NCBI RefSeq assembly: GCF_004682055.1
Contig: NZ_QUZU01000014.1
Span: 1-64,000, forward strand
DNA from: Pseudomonas kairouanensis
GTDB lineage: Bacteria > Pseudomonadota > Gammaproteobacteria > Pseudomonadales > Pseudomonadaceae
DNA length: 64,000 bases
Direction of reading: 5' to 3'
The notes beneath the pieces were generated by a model, which had not been told where the DNA came from, did no database searches, and worked only from the letters and a program-made list of their open reading frames with translations. Numbering within the stretch: the first letter of the stretch is position 1; each line of letters starts with the position of its first letter. Below, piece after piece: positions 53,101-61,087 of the stretch. Position numbers and translations under genes: made by a program.

Positions 53101-54995
53101 GATACCGCGTGGCGAGTTATATGCGACCTGAACGGCCCCCCGTCGACGCGCCCGCTATTCCGTGTGTCCAGGCGGCGCCGCCCGAGTTGTCAGCGCTGCC
53201 TTCGGCACTGATGCGCAAGCTGAGAAAGCTCTTTCCATTACTCGATGATGTTCAACGGTCCGGCCTCATCCAGAGCGCGAAGCCTGACCACCTCAGTCAG
53301 GCCAGGGCTGTGGAGGCGCTTGAGCAGCAGTTTGCAGCCCTGCATCGCGCGCTGAAAATCTGGCGCAGCGACCGTTCGGCTTTCAGGCCTCAGCGCTCAC
53401 CGCTGTGGGATTACCGATTAAGCCGGTACCAAGTGGCCAAAGCCCTCGAAAACGGGTGGCGGTACATGAGCGACGCTATCGATCACCATGCCATACGCGT
53501 ACCGAGCCTGACCCTGGACGGCATGCTACATACCCCCCTGCCCACATTGCCGGCGCAGGTCAGCTTCGAACATGTGCAACTGCTGTCCCTCAGGAACATG
53601 GCCCAGGACGACTCCGTTGCGTACTTTCTCAAGCATTTCAAAGGGCTGACCAACCTGAATCTGGCGCAGAACAACGTCACTCGATTGCCCGAGGTGCTGG
53701 CCCAGATGCCACAGTTGGAGCACCTGTGCCTGGCCGACAATGCCCTGCAACTGACCGAGTACACCCGCGCCACGCTGGCGCAGATGCGTAGCCTGCAGGT
53801 GCTGAACCTGAGCAATAACCCGCTGCTGAACGCACCGGATGTCAGTCGCATGTTCGTGTTGCGCGAAGTGATATTGCGCGACTGTCGGCTCAAGGAGTTC
53901 CCAAAGGGAGTATCGCGCCTGCCTTACCTGGAAAACCTCGACCTGCGGGGCAATGACATCCGTGCGCTGCCCGAGTGGTTGTTCGAGGTGCCGCGCAGCT
54001 ATGCCCAGGCGGTCAACCTGCGCCACAACCCGCTGGATGCGCGCAGCCTGCAGTTGTTGCATGACTACCGTGTCAACCACGGTGTGGGCATGGGCTACCT
54101 TGAAGATGACATCACCCGCCTAACTGAGCAAAAGGCTCGCGAGCTTTGGCTTGCCGACAATCGTGTGGCCGATTATGCCGACAAAGACCGCACTTGGGGC
54201 GGGCTCAGGGATGAGCCAGATTCCGACGGATTGTTCAACCTGTTGGCCGAGCTGGGGGGCACAGCAGATGCCAGCCAGGTCCGTGAAGACATGACGCGAC
54301 GGGTATGGCGCGTACTGGATGCCACCAGTAGCGACGCCAGGCTACGCCAAGAGATCTTCGAGCGTGCGGCAACCCCGTTGAATTGCGACGACGCGGCGGC
54401 GGTGAGTTTCAGCAACCTTGAGGTGCTGGTGGAAATCAGCCAGGCATCCCGGCTCGCCGAAGGTGGACAGATGTCGGCGGCACAGTTGTTGAGGCTGGCG
54501 AGGGGGTTGTTTCGTCTCGATCAACTGGAACGCCTGGCCTATAACCACAGCTTGGAGCACCCCAGTGTCGACCCGTTGGAAGTCAGCCTGGCGTTCCGAA
54601 CCGGGCTGGCCAACCGCTTTGAACTGCCCGGGCAGCCCAAGCACATGCGGTTTGCCAATCTGGGCGGTGTGACCACGCAAAACCTGAGAGACGCGGAGGC
54701 CCAGGTCAAAACAGCAGAGCTGTCGCCTCGCCTGCTGAATTATCTTGTGGAGTTGCCCTTTTGGGCGAAGTACCTCAAGCGCACCCACGCGGCCCGCTTC
54801 GAGGCCTTGAACGCTCCCTCGGACGAGCGCATGAACGCGGTGTTCGAGCAAAGCCTCGTGCTGGATGATGCCAGCTACCGCGAGCAGACCCACAGCGTGA
54901 TGCAGGAACAGAAGAGCGTGGAAAAGGCCGAGATGATACGCCTGACCCAGGAGGCGCTGAGGCAGGGCGACCAGGGTGGATGCCTGCGGCCTTAG
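50163..54995 (+). CDS. Large toxin-like protein: ToxA_N-like N-terminus, LRR and NEL-type E3 ubiquitin ligase domain
   Basis: A 1610-residue protein without signal peptide. Region by region: an N-terminal helical ToxA_N/DUF6543-like part; a hydrophobic helical pair (about 416-490, FFVPVLGQLMVGVAVGQILG); a beta module (about 530-570, SKGIVQAKGQSWINIGGAAYS); a long helical middle; leucine-rich repeats (about 1136-1275, e.g. LTNLNLAQNNVTRLPEVLAQ); and a C-terminal NEL-like domain (about 1310-1590). The NEL active-site pattern is NCDDAAAVSFSNLEV with Cys1408, comparable to the C-x-D motif of IpaH, SspH and SlrP. Those type III effectors transfer ubiquitin inside host cells, so this protein probably does the same in a eukaryotic host; its delivery route is unknown. 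No chaperone, secretion or immunity gene adjoins it. It shares an organisation with the protein at 13268. Confidence 0.8.
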   Translation: MTENRNLDEVTDPVTEDERLTVLLDKTGDLDKARVLHQTLPPWLVDAKPATLADLQQAHRDSQQPRLQVKALLAHIQPLHEFCAERLHAFLLSKGVAEVDVVHDQLEVPTGHITSVTPDLVGTMIETSTWHKRSLVEAAMLNFDLAQTRRGGMSSSAVIRSAVTHKPLPGLSVQQFVNYCRELDLGAAYQRHLCEVFGVGRLGEAAEAADLSYNTAAVNIGLSKALDMQIDLHIACAKEDVSAATAVRLLKMLKADRPASELAFLAPSEKPLIWQGLNIDEACLWGTLVVSSDDPGTLGTGSFLVYMPNEPFRPWYEYETLEDFKTYLRLKLQMAPYRRFFQGGLDEYDRLGFLQRFDQRKQLGRIEPVPVKGSFSDFYFKACTGKIQRDTLALAVPTALVDEQADQERWMAYLEAGLDVLNVAAFFVPVLGQLMVGVAVGQILGEVFEGVEDWSHGDEAEALQHLINIGESLAAMVAFAAGGRIVGALKSGVVSTRFFDEVEAITRTDHRPALWRPRLAPYRQVLADGEPWVADSKGIVQAKGQSWINIGGAAYSIGFDPNIGRWRINHPRRLTAYRPPLDHNYRGGWKHAFERPEQWPDLTYNLVRLDPSLEALSLPQVRTIARITDTSVAKAQHLGMEHEGLPQRFQDCVVYFKQHRKVADLIGQLERGESPQAHTARTQMLAIPLMPGWPAGRFIEVLDDEYNLLESYPDLSPFDYEDLSVHITQSQLNEGRVIPTVLEALSDEERSGLLGETVTREEAQPLFTRRLLETLNARQQTLAQTLYEGLDGEAKGVLRALKDSHPQLSNRMGWELVSEAPEAQRQHLRTTHRVPLSLAERARNAWEHTQQDRALTGLYLPELAVPATQRIALGAMQQLSGWPSDLLLQLRQQSERGVLLAEAGPPSASTQRTLVQTPEGFQAFDETSQPLAPVKGGPYGFYQAVLDALPARQRATLKLQGDWAPQQLLGRLRDHTYEQRYRVASYMRPERPPVDAPAIPCVQAAPPELSALPSALMRKLRKLFPLLDDVQRSGLIQSAKPDHLSQARAVEALEQQFAALHRALKIWRSDRSAFRPQRSPLWDYRLSRYQVAKALENGWRYMSDAIDHHAIRVPSLTLDGMLHTPLPTLPAQVSFEHVQLLSLRNMAQDDSVAYFLKHFKGLTNLNLAQNNVTRLPEVLAQMPQLEHLCLADNALQLTEYTRATLAQMRSLQVLNLSNNPLLNAPDVSRMFVLREVILRDCRLKEFPKGVSRLPYLENLDLRGNDIRALPEWLFEVPRSYAQAVNLRHNPLDARSLQLLHDYRVNHGVGMGYLEDDITRLTEQKARELWLADNRVADYADKDRTWGGLRDEPDSDGLFNLLAELGGTADASQVREDMTRRVWRVLDATSSDARLRQEIFERAATPLNCDDAAAVSFSNLEVLVEISQASRLAEGGQMSAAQLLRLARGLFRLDQLERLAYNHSLEHPSVDPLEVSLAFRTGLANRFELPGQPKHMRFANLGGVTTQNLRDAEAQVKTAELSPRLLNYLVELPFWAKYLKRTHAARFEALNAPSDERMNAVFEQSLVLDDASYREQTHSVMQEQKSVEKAEMIRLTQEALRQGDQGGCLRP

Positions 54996-55017
54996 GCCTT
55001 AGGCCTTGGCCGCAGGC
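54982..55017. other. Long hairpin spanning both convergent stop codons
   Basis: GCCTGCGGCC (54982-54991) pairs with GGCCGCAGGC (55008-55017), and inside it AGGCC-TTA-GGCCT pairs again. The stop codons of the NEL gene (54993-54995) and mnmC (54999-55001) both lie in the loop region. There is no T-run, so it is not a classical terminator. Confidence 0.75.
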
Positions 55018-56987
55018 CCCCGGATCAAGTCGCGCAGGGCGAACCGGTTGGGGTGGCAGGCTTGGGCAACACTGCGGGGCAACGGCAGCGGCTCGTTCTC
55101 CAGCCACGCCGCCAGCAATTCTGCGCACAACGGCGCCGTGATCAACCCGCGAGAGCCGTGGCCACTGTTGATATAGAGGCCGGGCAGCCAGGGGCAGGGG
55201 GTGAGAGGCACTTGGCGGGCGTCCTTGCGTAGCGCCCCATAGGCCAGATCGAACGCTTCGCGCTGGGCCAGCGGCCCCACGATAGGCAGGTAGTCCGGGC
55301 TGGTGCAACGGAACGCGGCGCGGCCGTCGAGCTGTTCGGGCAGTAGGGTTTCGGCACCCAGCCGCTGCAGCAGGTCTGCGGAAATCTCCCGCAGCATCTC
55401 CAGGTTGCCGGCATGCTCGGCGGCGGTGGGCGTGAGGTCATCGCTTTTAAAGTCGAAGCTGGCGCCCAGGGTGTGCTCCCCCAGACGTGCCGGGGCCACA
55501 TAACCTTCGGCGCACACCACAGTGGCCAGCGCGGCACTCGCCGGGGTCTGGGCCAGTCGGGTGATTTGCCCGCGAATACGCTTGAGGGGCAGGTCCGCGC
55601 TGTCCGCAAAGTGCTTGATATCGGCAGCCCCCGCCAGCACGACGACGCTGGCGCAGGCGAGCAGGGTGGAGCCATCACGGGCCTGCCATTGGTTGTCGAC
55701 GTGTTGCAGTTCGATTGCGTGATGATGGGGATGCACAGTGATCAGCGGATGCGCCGCCTGCCATTGGCATAGCGCCGGTGGATGCACCCAGCCGCCTTCG
55801 GGGAAGAACAGCCCGCCATGTTCCAACGCGATGCCGGCGTGCTGCTGGGCTTGGTCGCGGTCCAGCAGGTGCAACAACCCTGGCGCAAACGCAGCGACCA
55901 GTTGCGTCTGGCGCTGGGCTTCCTTGGCATCGAAGGCCAGTTGCAGCACGCCGCAGCCATCCCAGTCGACCCCGCGATGCAACTGCTCCAGCAGGCGCCG
56001 GGTGTGGCCGAAACCGCTGAGGATCAACTGCGACAACGCCGTGCCATGGGCCGAAAGCTTGAGGTACAGCACGCCCTGGGGATTGCCCGAGGCTTCCTGT
56101 GCCAACTCGGCGTGACGTTCCAGCAGGCTGACACGCCAACCACGGGCGGCAAGGCTGGCGGCCGTGGCGCAACCGGCCAGGCCGCCGCCAATGACCATGG
56201 CGTGGCGTTCGCCGGCCAGTGGTGCCGGGCGGGCGAACCAGGGTTTGGTGGCTGGCGGCGCGGGCGTTTGCTCGGGCCAACCGAGGAATTCGCCGCGCAG
56301 AATCTCCCACTTGTGGCCGATGCCCGGCGTGCGCTTCATCTTGAACCCCGCCGCGTTGATCAGCCGGCGCACCCAGCCAGTGCTGGTAAACGTGCTGATG
56401 GTCGAGCCGGGCGCCGCCAGGCGTGCCAGTTCGGCGAACAGCTCGGCGGTCCACATGTCCGGGTTTTTTGCCGGGGCGAAACCGTCGAGAAACCACGCAT
56501 CGACCTGGGCATCCAGTTGGGGCAATTGCTCCAGGGCATCGCCGATCAACAGGGTCAGGGTCACGCGGCCGTTGTCCAGTACCAGGCGTTGGAACCCTGG
56601 GTGGATGGCAATGTATTGGGCCAGCAGTTGATCGGCAAAGGGTGCAAGCTCGGGCCAGAGGGCGAGGGCGCGTTGCAGGTCGGCGTGGCTCAGCGGGTAC
56701 TTTTCCACGCTGACAAAATGCAGGCGCGCACCGGCCACGGCGTGTTGTTCAAACAGCTGCCAGGCACACAAGAAATTCAATCCGGTGCCAAAGCCGGTCT
56801 CGCCAATCACCAAGCGCCCGTCTGCCGGCAGGGCGGCAAAACGCACCTGCAAACGGTTCTGTTCGAGGAACACATAGCGGGTTTCTTCAAGGCCCGACTG
56901 GTCGGAGAAGTACACGTCGTCGAACACCCGCGAGTGCGGGCGGCCTTGGTCGTCCCAGTCGAGCTGGGCGTGGGTGATGGGGTTCAT
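54999..56987 (-). CDS. mnmC: Bifunctional tRNA (mnm5s2U34) methyltransferase/oxidase
   Basis: A 662-residue enzyme that completes mnm5s2U at the tRNA wobble position. The N-terminal SAM-dependent methyltransferase domain (about 1-250) carries VIGETGFGTGLNFLCAW; the C-terminal FAD-dependent oxidase domain starts with HAMVIGGGLAGCATAASLAARG (about residue 263) and removes carboxymethyl. Length matches full two-domain MnmC. It is divergent from pap and convergent with the NEL gene 3 bp away. Confidence 0.96.
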   Translation of the reverse strand: MNPITHAQLDWDDQGRPHSRVFDDVYFSDQSGLEETRYVFLEQNRLQVRFAALPADGRLVIGETGFGTGLNFLCAWQLFEQHAVAGARLHFVSVEKYPLSHADLQRALALWPELAPFADQLLAQYIAIHPGFQRLVLDNGRVTLTLLIGDALEQLPQLDAQVDAWFLDGFAPAKNPDMWTAELFAELARLAAPGSTISTFTSTGWVRRLINAAGFKMKRTPGIGHKWEILRGEFLGWPEQTPAPPATKPWFARPAPLAGERHAMVIGGGLAGCATAASLAARGWRVSLLERHAELAQEASGNPQGVLYLKLSAHGTALSQLILSGFGHTRRLLEQLHRGVDWDGCGVLQLAFDAKEAQRQTQLVAAFAPGLLHLLDRDQAQQHAGIALEHGGLFFPEGGWVHPPALCQWQAAHPLITVHPHHHAIELQHVDNQWQARDGSTLLACASVVVLAGAADIKHFADSADLPLKRIRGQITRLAQTPASAALATVVCAEGYVAPARLGEHTLGASFDFKSDDLTPTAAEHAGNLEMLREISADLLQRLGAETLLPEQLDGRAAFRCTSPDYLPIVGPLAQREAFDLAYGALRKDARQVPLTPCPWLPGLYINSGHGSRGLITAPLCAELLAAWLENEPLPLPRSVAQACHPNRFALRDLIRGPAAKA

Positions 56988-57128
56988 GGGCGGCTCGGTA
57001 AAGACAAGGCCGCCATTCTAGCCGATCAATGGGCGATGAATTGACCCACGGCAAGGGCGGGTGGAATTTCCTCCCGCGTGTCGGTGCCTAATCCGCTAGT
57101 CTTGAGCCATCTTGAAACGGAGCTGCCC

Positions 57129-58646
57129 ATGTTCGAATCCGCCGAAATCGGTCACGCCATCGACAAAAACACCTACGACGCCGAGGTGCCCGCCCTGCGC
57201 GAAGCCCTGCTGGAGGTGCAGTACGAACTGCAACAGCAGAAGCGCTTCCCGGTGATCATCCTGATCAACGGTATTGAAGGCGCGGGCAAGGGCGAGACCG
57301 TCAAGCTGCTGAACGAATGGATGGACCCGCGCCTGATCGAGGTGCGCACCTTCGATCAGCAGACCGACGAAGAACTGGCCCGGCCCCCCGCGTGGCGCTA
57401 TTGGCGGCAACTACCGGCCAAGGGCCGCATGGGGATTTTCTTCGGTAACTGGTACAGCCAGATGCTGCAAGGGCGGGTGCATGGGCAGATCAAGGACGCC
57501 CGTCTCGACCAGGCCATCGCCGGTGCCGAGCGCCTGGAAAAGATGCTCTGCGATGAAGGCGCGCTGATCTTCAAGTTCTGGTTTCACCTTTCCAAGAAGC
57601 AAATGAAGGCGCGTCTCAAGGCCCTGGCCGACGATCCGTTGCACAGTTGGCGCATCAGCCCGCTGGACTGGCAGCAGTCCCAAACCTACGACAAGTTCGT
57701 GCACTTCGGCGAACGTGTGCTGCGCCGCACCAGCCGTGACTATGCGCCCTGGCATGTGATCGAAGGCGTCGACAGCAACTATCGCGAACTCACCGTGGGC
57801 AAGCTGTTGCTCGAAGGCATGCAAAACGCCTTGAAACTGCCTAAAGGCAAGGCCAGTGGCATGAACCCGGCGCCGTTGATTGCCTCGGTGGACAAGAAAA
57901 GCCTGCTGGACAGCCTCGACCTGACCCAGCGCCTGGAGAAGGACGATTATGAGGAACAACTGATCACCGAGCAGGCGCGTTTTTCCGGCCTGATGCGTGA
58001 CAAACGCATGCGCAAACACGCCTTGGTCACGGTATTCGAAGGCAACGATGCGGCGGGCAAGGGCGGTGCCATTCGCCGGGTGGCAGCGGCGCTGGATCCG
58101 CGCCAATACCACATCGTGCCGATTGCTGCGCCCAGTGAAGACGAGCGTGCGCAACCTTACTTGTGGCGGTTCTGGCAGAAGATCCCGGCGCGGGGCATGT
58201 TCACTGTGTTTGACCGTTCGTGGTACGGCCGCGTGCTGGTGGAACGCATCGAAGGCTTCTGCACCGCGGCGGACTGGATGCGCGCCTATGGCGAGATCAA
58301 CGACTTCGAAGAGCAACTGCGCGATGCGGGGGTGATCGTGGTCAAGTTCTGGCTGGCCATCGACAAGCAGACCCAGCTGGAGCGCTTCCAGGCCCGTGAA
58401 AACATCCCGTTCAAGCGCTTCAAGATCACCGAAGACGACTGGCGCAACCGCGACAAGTGGGACGACTACCGCGCGGCCGTGGGCGATATGGTCGACCGCA
58501 CCAGCACCGAGATCGCGCCCTGGACGTTGGTGGAAGCCAACGACAAGCGCTGGGCGCGGGTCAAGGTGCTGCGCACCATCAACCTGGCGTTGGAGGAGGC
58601 GTTTGCCAAGTCCGACAAGCACGACAAGAAAGGCAAGAAGAAGTAG
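57129..58646 (+). CDS. pap: Polyphosphate:AMP phosphotransferase
   Basis: A 505-residue enzyme with two PPK2 domains that makes ADP from AMP using polyphosphate. Two Walker A motifs are seen, GIEGAGKGE (48-56) and GNDAAGKGG (305-313), each followed by Walker B-like and lid residues (DRSWYGRVLVERIEGF in the second). The two-domain architecture is the PPK2 class II (PAP) form. The ATG at 57129 (MFESAEIGHAI) is used. A thiolase gene follows after 91 bp. Confidence 0.93.
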   Translation: MFESAEIGHAIDKNTYDAEVPALREALLEVQYELQQQKRFPVIILINGIEGAGKGETVKLLNEWMDPRLIEVRTFDQQTDEELARPPAWRYWRQLPAKGRMGIFFGNWYSQMLQGRVHGQIKDARLDQAIAGAERLEKMLCDEGALIFKFWFHLSKKQMKARLKALADDPLHSWRISPLDWQQSQTYDKFVHFGERVLRRTSRDYAPWHVIEGVDSNYRELTVGKLLLEGMQNALKLPKGKASGMNPAPLIASVDKKSLLDSLDLTQRLEKDDYEEQLITEQARFSGLMRDKRMRKHALVTVFEGNDAAGKGGAIRRVAAALDPRQYHIVPIAAPSEDERAQPYLWRFWQKIPARGMFTVFDRSWYGRVLVERIEGFCTAADWMRAYGEINDFEEQLRDAGVIVVKFWLAIDKQTQLERFQARENIPFKRFKITEDDWRNRDKWDDYRAAVGDMVDRTSTEIAPWTLVEANDKRWARVKVLRTINLALEEAFAKSDKHDKKGKKK

Positions 58647-58737
58647 GCCTATATGCGGGGTGAATGATCGTCGCGGTTGGAATCAGCTGGATCTATGCTC
58701 GATCCATCTCCCAACAACGACAAGATCGAGGTAGCCC

Positions 58738-59922
58738 ATGCGTGAAGTAGTGATCGTCGACAGCGTGCGAACCGGCCTGGCCAAATCCTTTCGCGGCAAG
58801 TTCAACCAGACCCGTCCGGACGACATGGCGGCCCATTGCGTCAACGCGCTGCTGACCCGTAACGGCATCGACCCGGCGACGGTGGAAGATTGCATCGTCG
58901 GTGCGGGCTCCAACGAAGGTGCCCAGGGCTACAACATCGGTCGCAACGTGGCGGTGCTGTCGCAGTTGGGCACGGGCACGGCGGGCATGACCCTCAACCG
59001 CTTCTGCTCCTCGGGCTTGCAGGCCATTGCCATTGCGGCCAACCAGATCGCTTCGGGTTGCAGCGACATCATCGTCGCCGGTGGGGTGGAGTCCATCAGC
59101 CTGACCATGAAAAGCGTCAACACCGACAACCTGATCAACCCGCTGCTTAAAGAACAGGTGCCGGGCATCTATTTCCCTATGGGCCAGACTGCCGAAATCG
59201 TCGCGCGTCGCTACCACGTCAGCCGCGAAGATCAGGACCTGTACGCCCTGCAAAGCCAGCAGCGCACCGCCCAAGCCCAGGCAGATGGCCTATTCAATGA
59301 CGAAATCGTGCCGATGGCGGTCAAGTACAAGGTCGAGGACAAAAACACCGGTGAGGTACAAGTGCTCGATGGCGTGGTAGACCGCGACGACTGCAACCGC
59401 CCCGACACCACCCTGGCCAGTCTGCAGGGCTTGAAGCCGGTGTTTGCCGAGGACGGTTCGGTGACGGCGGGCAACTCCTCGCAACTGTCGGACGGTGCGT
59501 CCATGACCCTGGTGATGAGCCTGGAAAAAGCCCTGGAACTGGGGCTCAAGCCCAAGGCGTTTTTCCGCGGCTTTACCGTGGCCGGTTGCGAGCCGGACGA
59601 GATGGGCATCGGCCCGGTGTTCTCGGTGCCCAAGCTGCTCAAGGCCAAGGGCTTGCAGGTGGCGGATATCGATTTGTGGGAGTTGAACGAGGCGTTTGCG
59701 TCCCAGTGCCTGTATGCGCGCAATCGCCTGGAGATCGATAACGCCAAGTACAACGTCAATGGCGGCTCCATCTCCATCGGGCACCCGTTCGGTATGACCG
59801 GGTCGCGGCAGGTGGGGCATTTGGTGCGGGAGCTGCAACGGCGCAATCTGCGCTATGGCATCGTGACCATGTGCGTGGGAGGTGGTATGGGGGCGACGGG
59901 GCTGTTTGAGGCTGTGCGCTAA
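58738..59922 (+). CDS. Acetyl-CoA C-acyltransferase (thiolase)
   Basis: A 394-residue thiolase. Nucleophile Cys90 is in NRFCSSGLQA, the catalytic His349 in GHPFGMTGSRQ and the second Cys379 in CVGGGMGATG. It would cleave 3-ketoacyl-CoA or condense acetyl-CoA. The subfamily resembles FadA/AtoB-like members; no paired hydroxyacyl-CoA dehydrogenase (fadB-type) gene adjoins, so the pathway cannot be named. Confidence 0.93.
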   Translation: MREVVIVDSVRTGLAKSFRGKFNQTRPDDMAAHCVNALLTRNGIDPATVEDCIVGAGSNEGAQGYNIGRNVAVLSQLGTGTAGMTLNRFCSSGLQAIAIAANQIASGCSDIIVAGGVESISLTMKSVNTDNLINPLLKEQVPGIYFPMGQTAEIVARRYHVSREDQDLYALQSQQRTAQAQADGLFNDEIVPMAVKYKVEDKNTGEVQVLDGVVDRDDCNRPDTTLASLQGLKPVFAEDGSVTAGNSSQLSDGASMTLVMSLEKALELGLKPKAFFRGFTVAGCEPDEMGIGPVFSVPKLLKAKGLQVADIDLWELNEAFASQCLYARNRLEIDNAKYNVNGGSISIGHPFGMTGSRQVGHLVRELQRRNLRYGIVTMCVGGGMGATGLFEAVR

Positions 59923-59947
59923 ACCCGCTGAAGAAACTGGATCAAAA

Positions 59948-60052
59948 TGTGGGAGCGGGCTTGCTCGCGAATGCGGCGTATCAGTCAATATCTCTAGCGA
60001 CTGACACCCTGCATTGGCGAGCAAGTCGAATCGTCGTACCGCCCCTCCCACA
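59948..60052. repeat. REPIN with a variant right arm
   Basis: The left arm is TGTGGGAGCGGGCTTGCTCGCGAA. The right arm contains CGAATCGTCGTACCGCC in place of GCCC, which is the inverse of the CGACGATTCGAC insertion in the left arm at 26983. It lies between the thiolase and EamA genes. Confidence 0.85.
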
Positions 60053-60089
60053 TTTGAACTGTGTCGTATCGCGAATCGTGCGCTGCCCC

Positions 60090-60095
60090 TAGAAT
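60090..60095 (+). promoter_or_regulatory. Possible -10 box for the EamA gene
   Basis: TAGAAT, 36 bases before the ATG at 60131. The same hexamer is placed similarly upstream of lpxL and prmB. Confidence 0.3.
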
Positions 60096-60130
60096 GCCCG
60101 TACAACTTCCTCTGGCTTTTTGGGGCACTC

Positions 60131-61087
60131 ATGCACATCTCCTCCGGCCGCTGGGTCTACGGTTTTCTCCTGACCCTGCTGACCGCGTTCCTCTGGGGCA
60201 TCCTGCCGATCAAACTCAAGCAGGTGCTGCAGGTGATGGACCCGATCACCGTCACCTGGTTTCGCCTGACCGTCGCTGGCGGCTGCTTGTTCATTTACCT
60301 CGCGCTCACCAGGCGCTTGCCCAGCCGCAAGGTACTCGGCCCCAAGGGCGGTTGGCTGGTGGGCATGGCGGTGTGCGGGCTGGTGGGCAACTACGTGCTG
60401 TACCTGGTGGGCCTGCAAATGCTCAGCCCCGGTACGGCGCAGTTGGTGGTGCAGATGGGGCCGATCTTTTTGATGATCGCCAGTGTGTTCGTGTTCAAGG
60501 AACGTTTCAGCCTGGGGCAGGTGCTGGGCCTGGTGGTGCTGATCCTGGGGTTCGGTCTGTTCTTCAACCAGCGTCTTACGGAGCTGCTCACATCCCTGGG
60601 CACCTATACCGCTGGCGTACTGACGATCTTGCTCGCCACCTCTATCTGGGTGTTCTACGCCCTGGGCCAGAAGCAATTGCTGACGGCGTGGAATTCGCTG
60701 CAAGTGATGATGGTGATCTACCTGTGCTGCGCCGTGTTGCTCACGCCCTGGGCCCACCCGCTGGAAGCCCTGGACTTGAGCCCGTTGCAAGGCTGGCTGT
60801 TGCTGGCGTGCTGCATGAATACCCTAGTGGCCTATGGCGCGTTTGCCGAAGCGCTGGCGCATTGGGAGGCCTCGCGGGTCAGCGCGACCCTGGCGCTCAC
60901 GCCGCTGGTGACTTTTGTCGCCGTGGCGCTGGCCGCGTGGCTATGGCCCGACTATGTGCAGGCCGAAGAGATCAACGCCCTGGGCTATGCCGGGGCGCTG
61001 GTGGTGGTGCTGGGGTCGGCGATGGTGGCGCTGGCCCCGTCATTGATAGCCGGGCTCAAGGCCCGGCGGTTGCGCATGGCGTCCTAG
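60131..61087 (+). CDS. EamA/DMT family transporter
   Basis: A 318-residue inner-membrane protein with ten hydrophobic segments in two EamA repeats (about 10-140 and 155-300). The pattern [30 protein letters not shown] near the start and [35 protein letters not shown] later is typical of the drug/metabolite transporter superfamily (RhaT/YdcZ-like). The ATG at 60131 is used. The last 4 bases overlap the fumC stop codon on the other strand. Substrate unknown. Confidence 0.9.
   Translation: MHISSGRWVYGFLLTLLTAFLWGILPIKLKQVLQVMDPITVTWFRLTVAGGCLFIYLALTRRLPSRKVLGPKGGWLVGMAVCGLVGNYVLYLVGLQMLSPGTAQLVVQMGPIFLMIASVFVFKERFSLGQVLGLVVLILGFGLFFNQRLTELLTSLGTYTAGVLTILLATSIWVFYALGQKQLLTAWNSLQVMMVIYLCCAVLLTPWAHPLEALDLSPLQGWLLLACCMNTLVAYGAFAEALAHWEASRVSATLALTPLVTFVAVALAAWLWPDYVQAEEINALGYAGALVVVLGSAMVALAPSLIAGLKARRLRMAS

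Noticed and set aside
867..60052. CRISPR-like array from recurring GTGGGAGCGGGC repeats
   Set aside because: Repeats are dispersed singly, palindromic and in pairs with no unique-spacer array and no cas genes. They are REP/REPIN elements.
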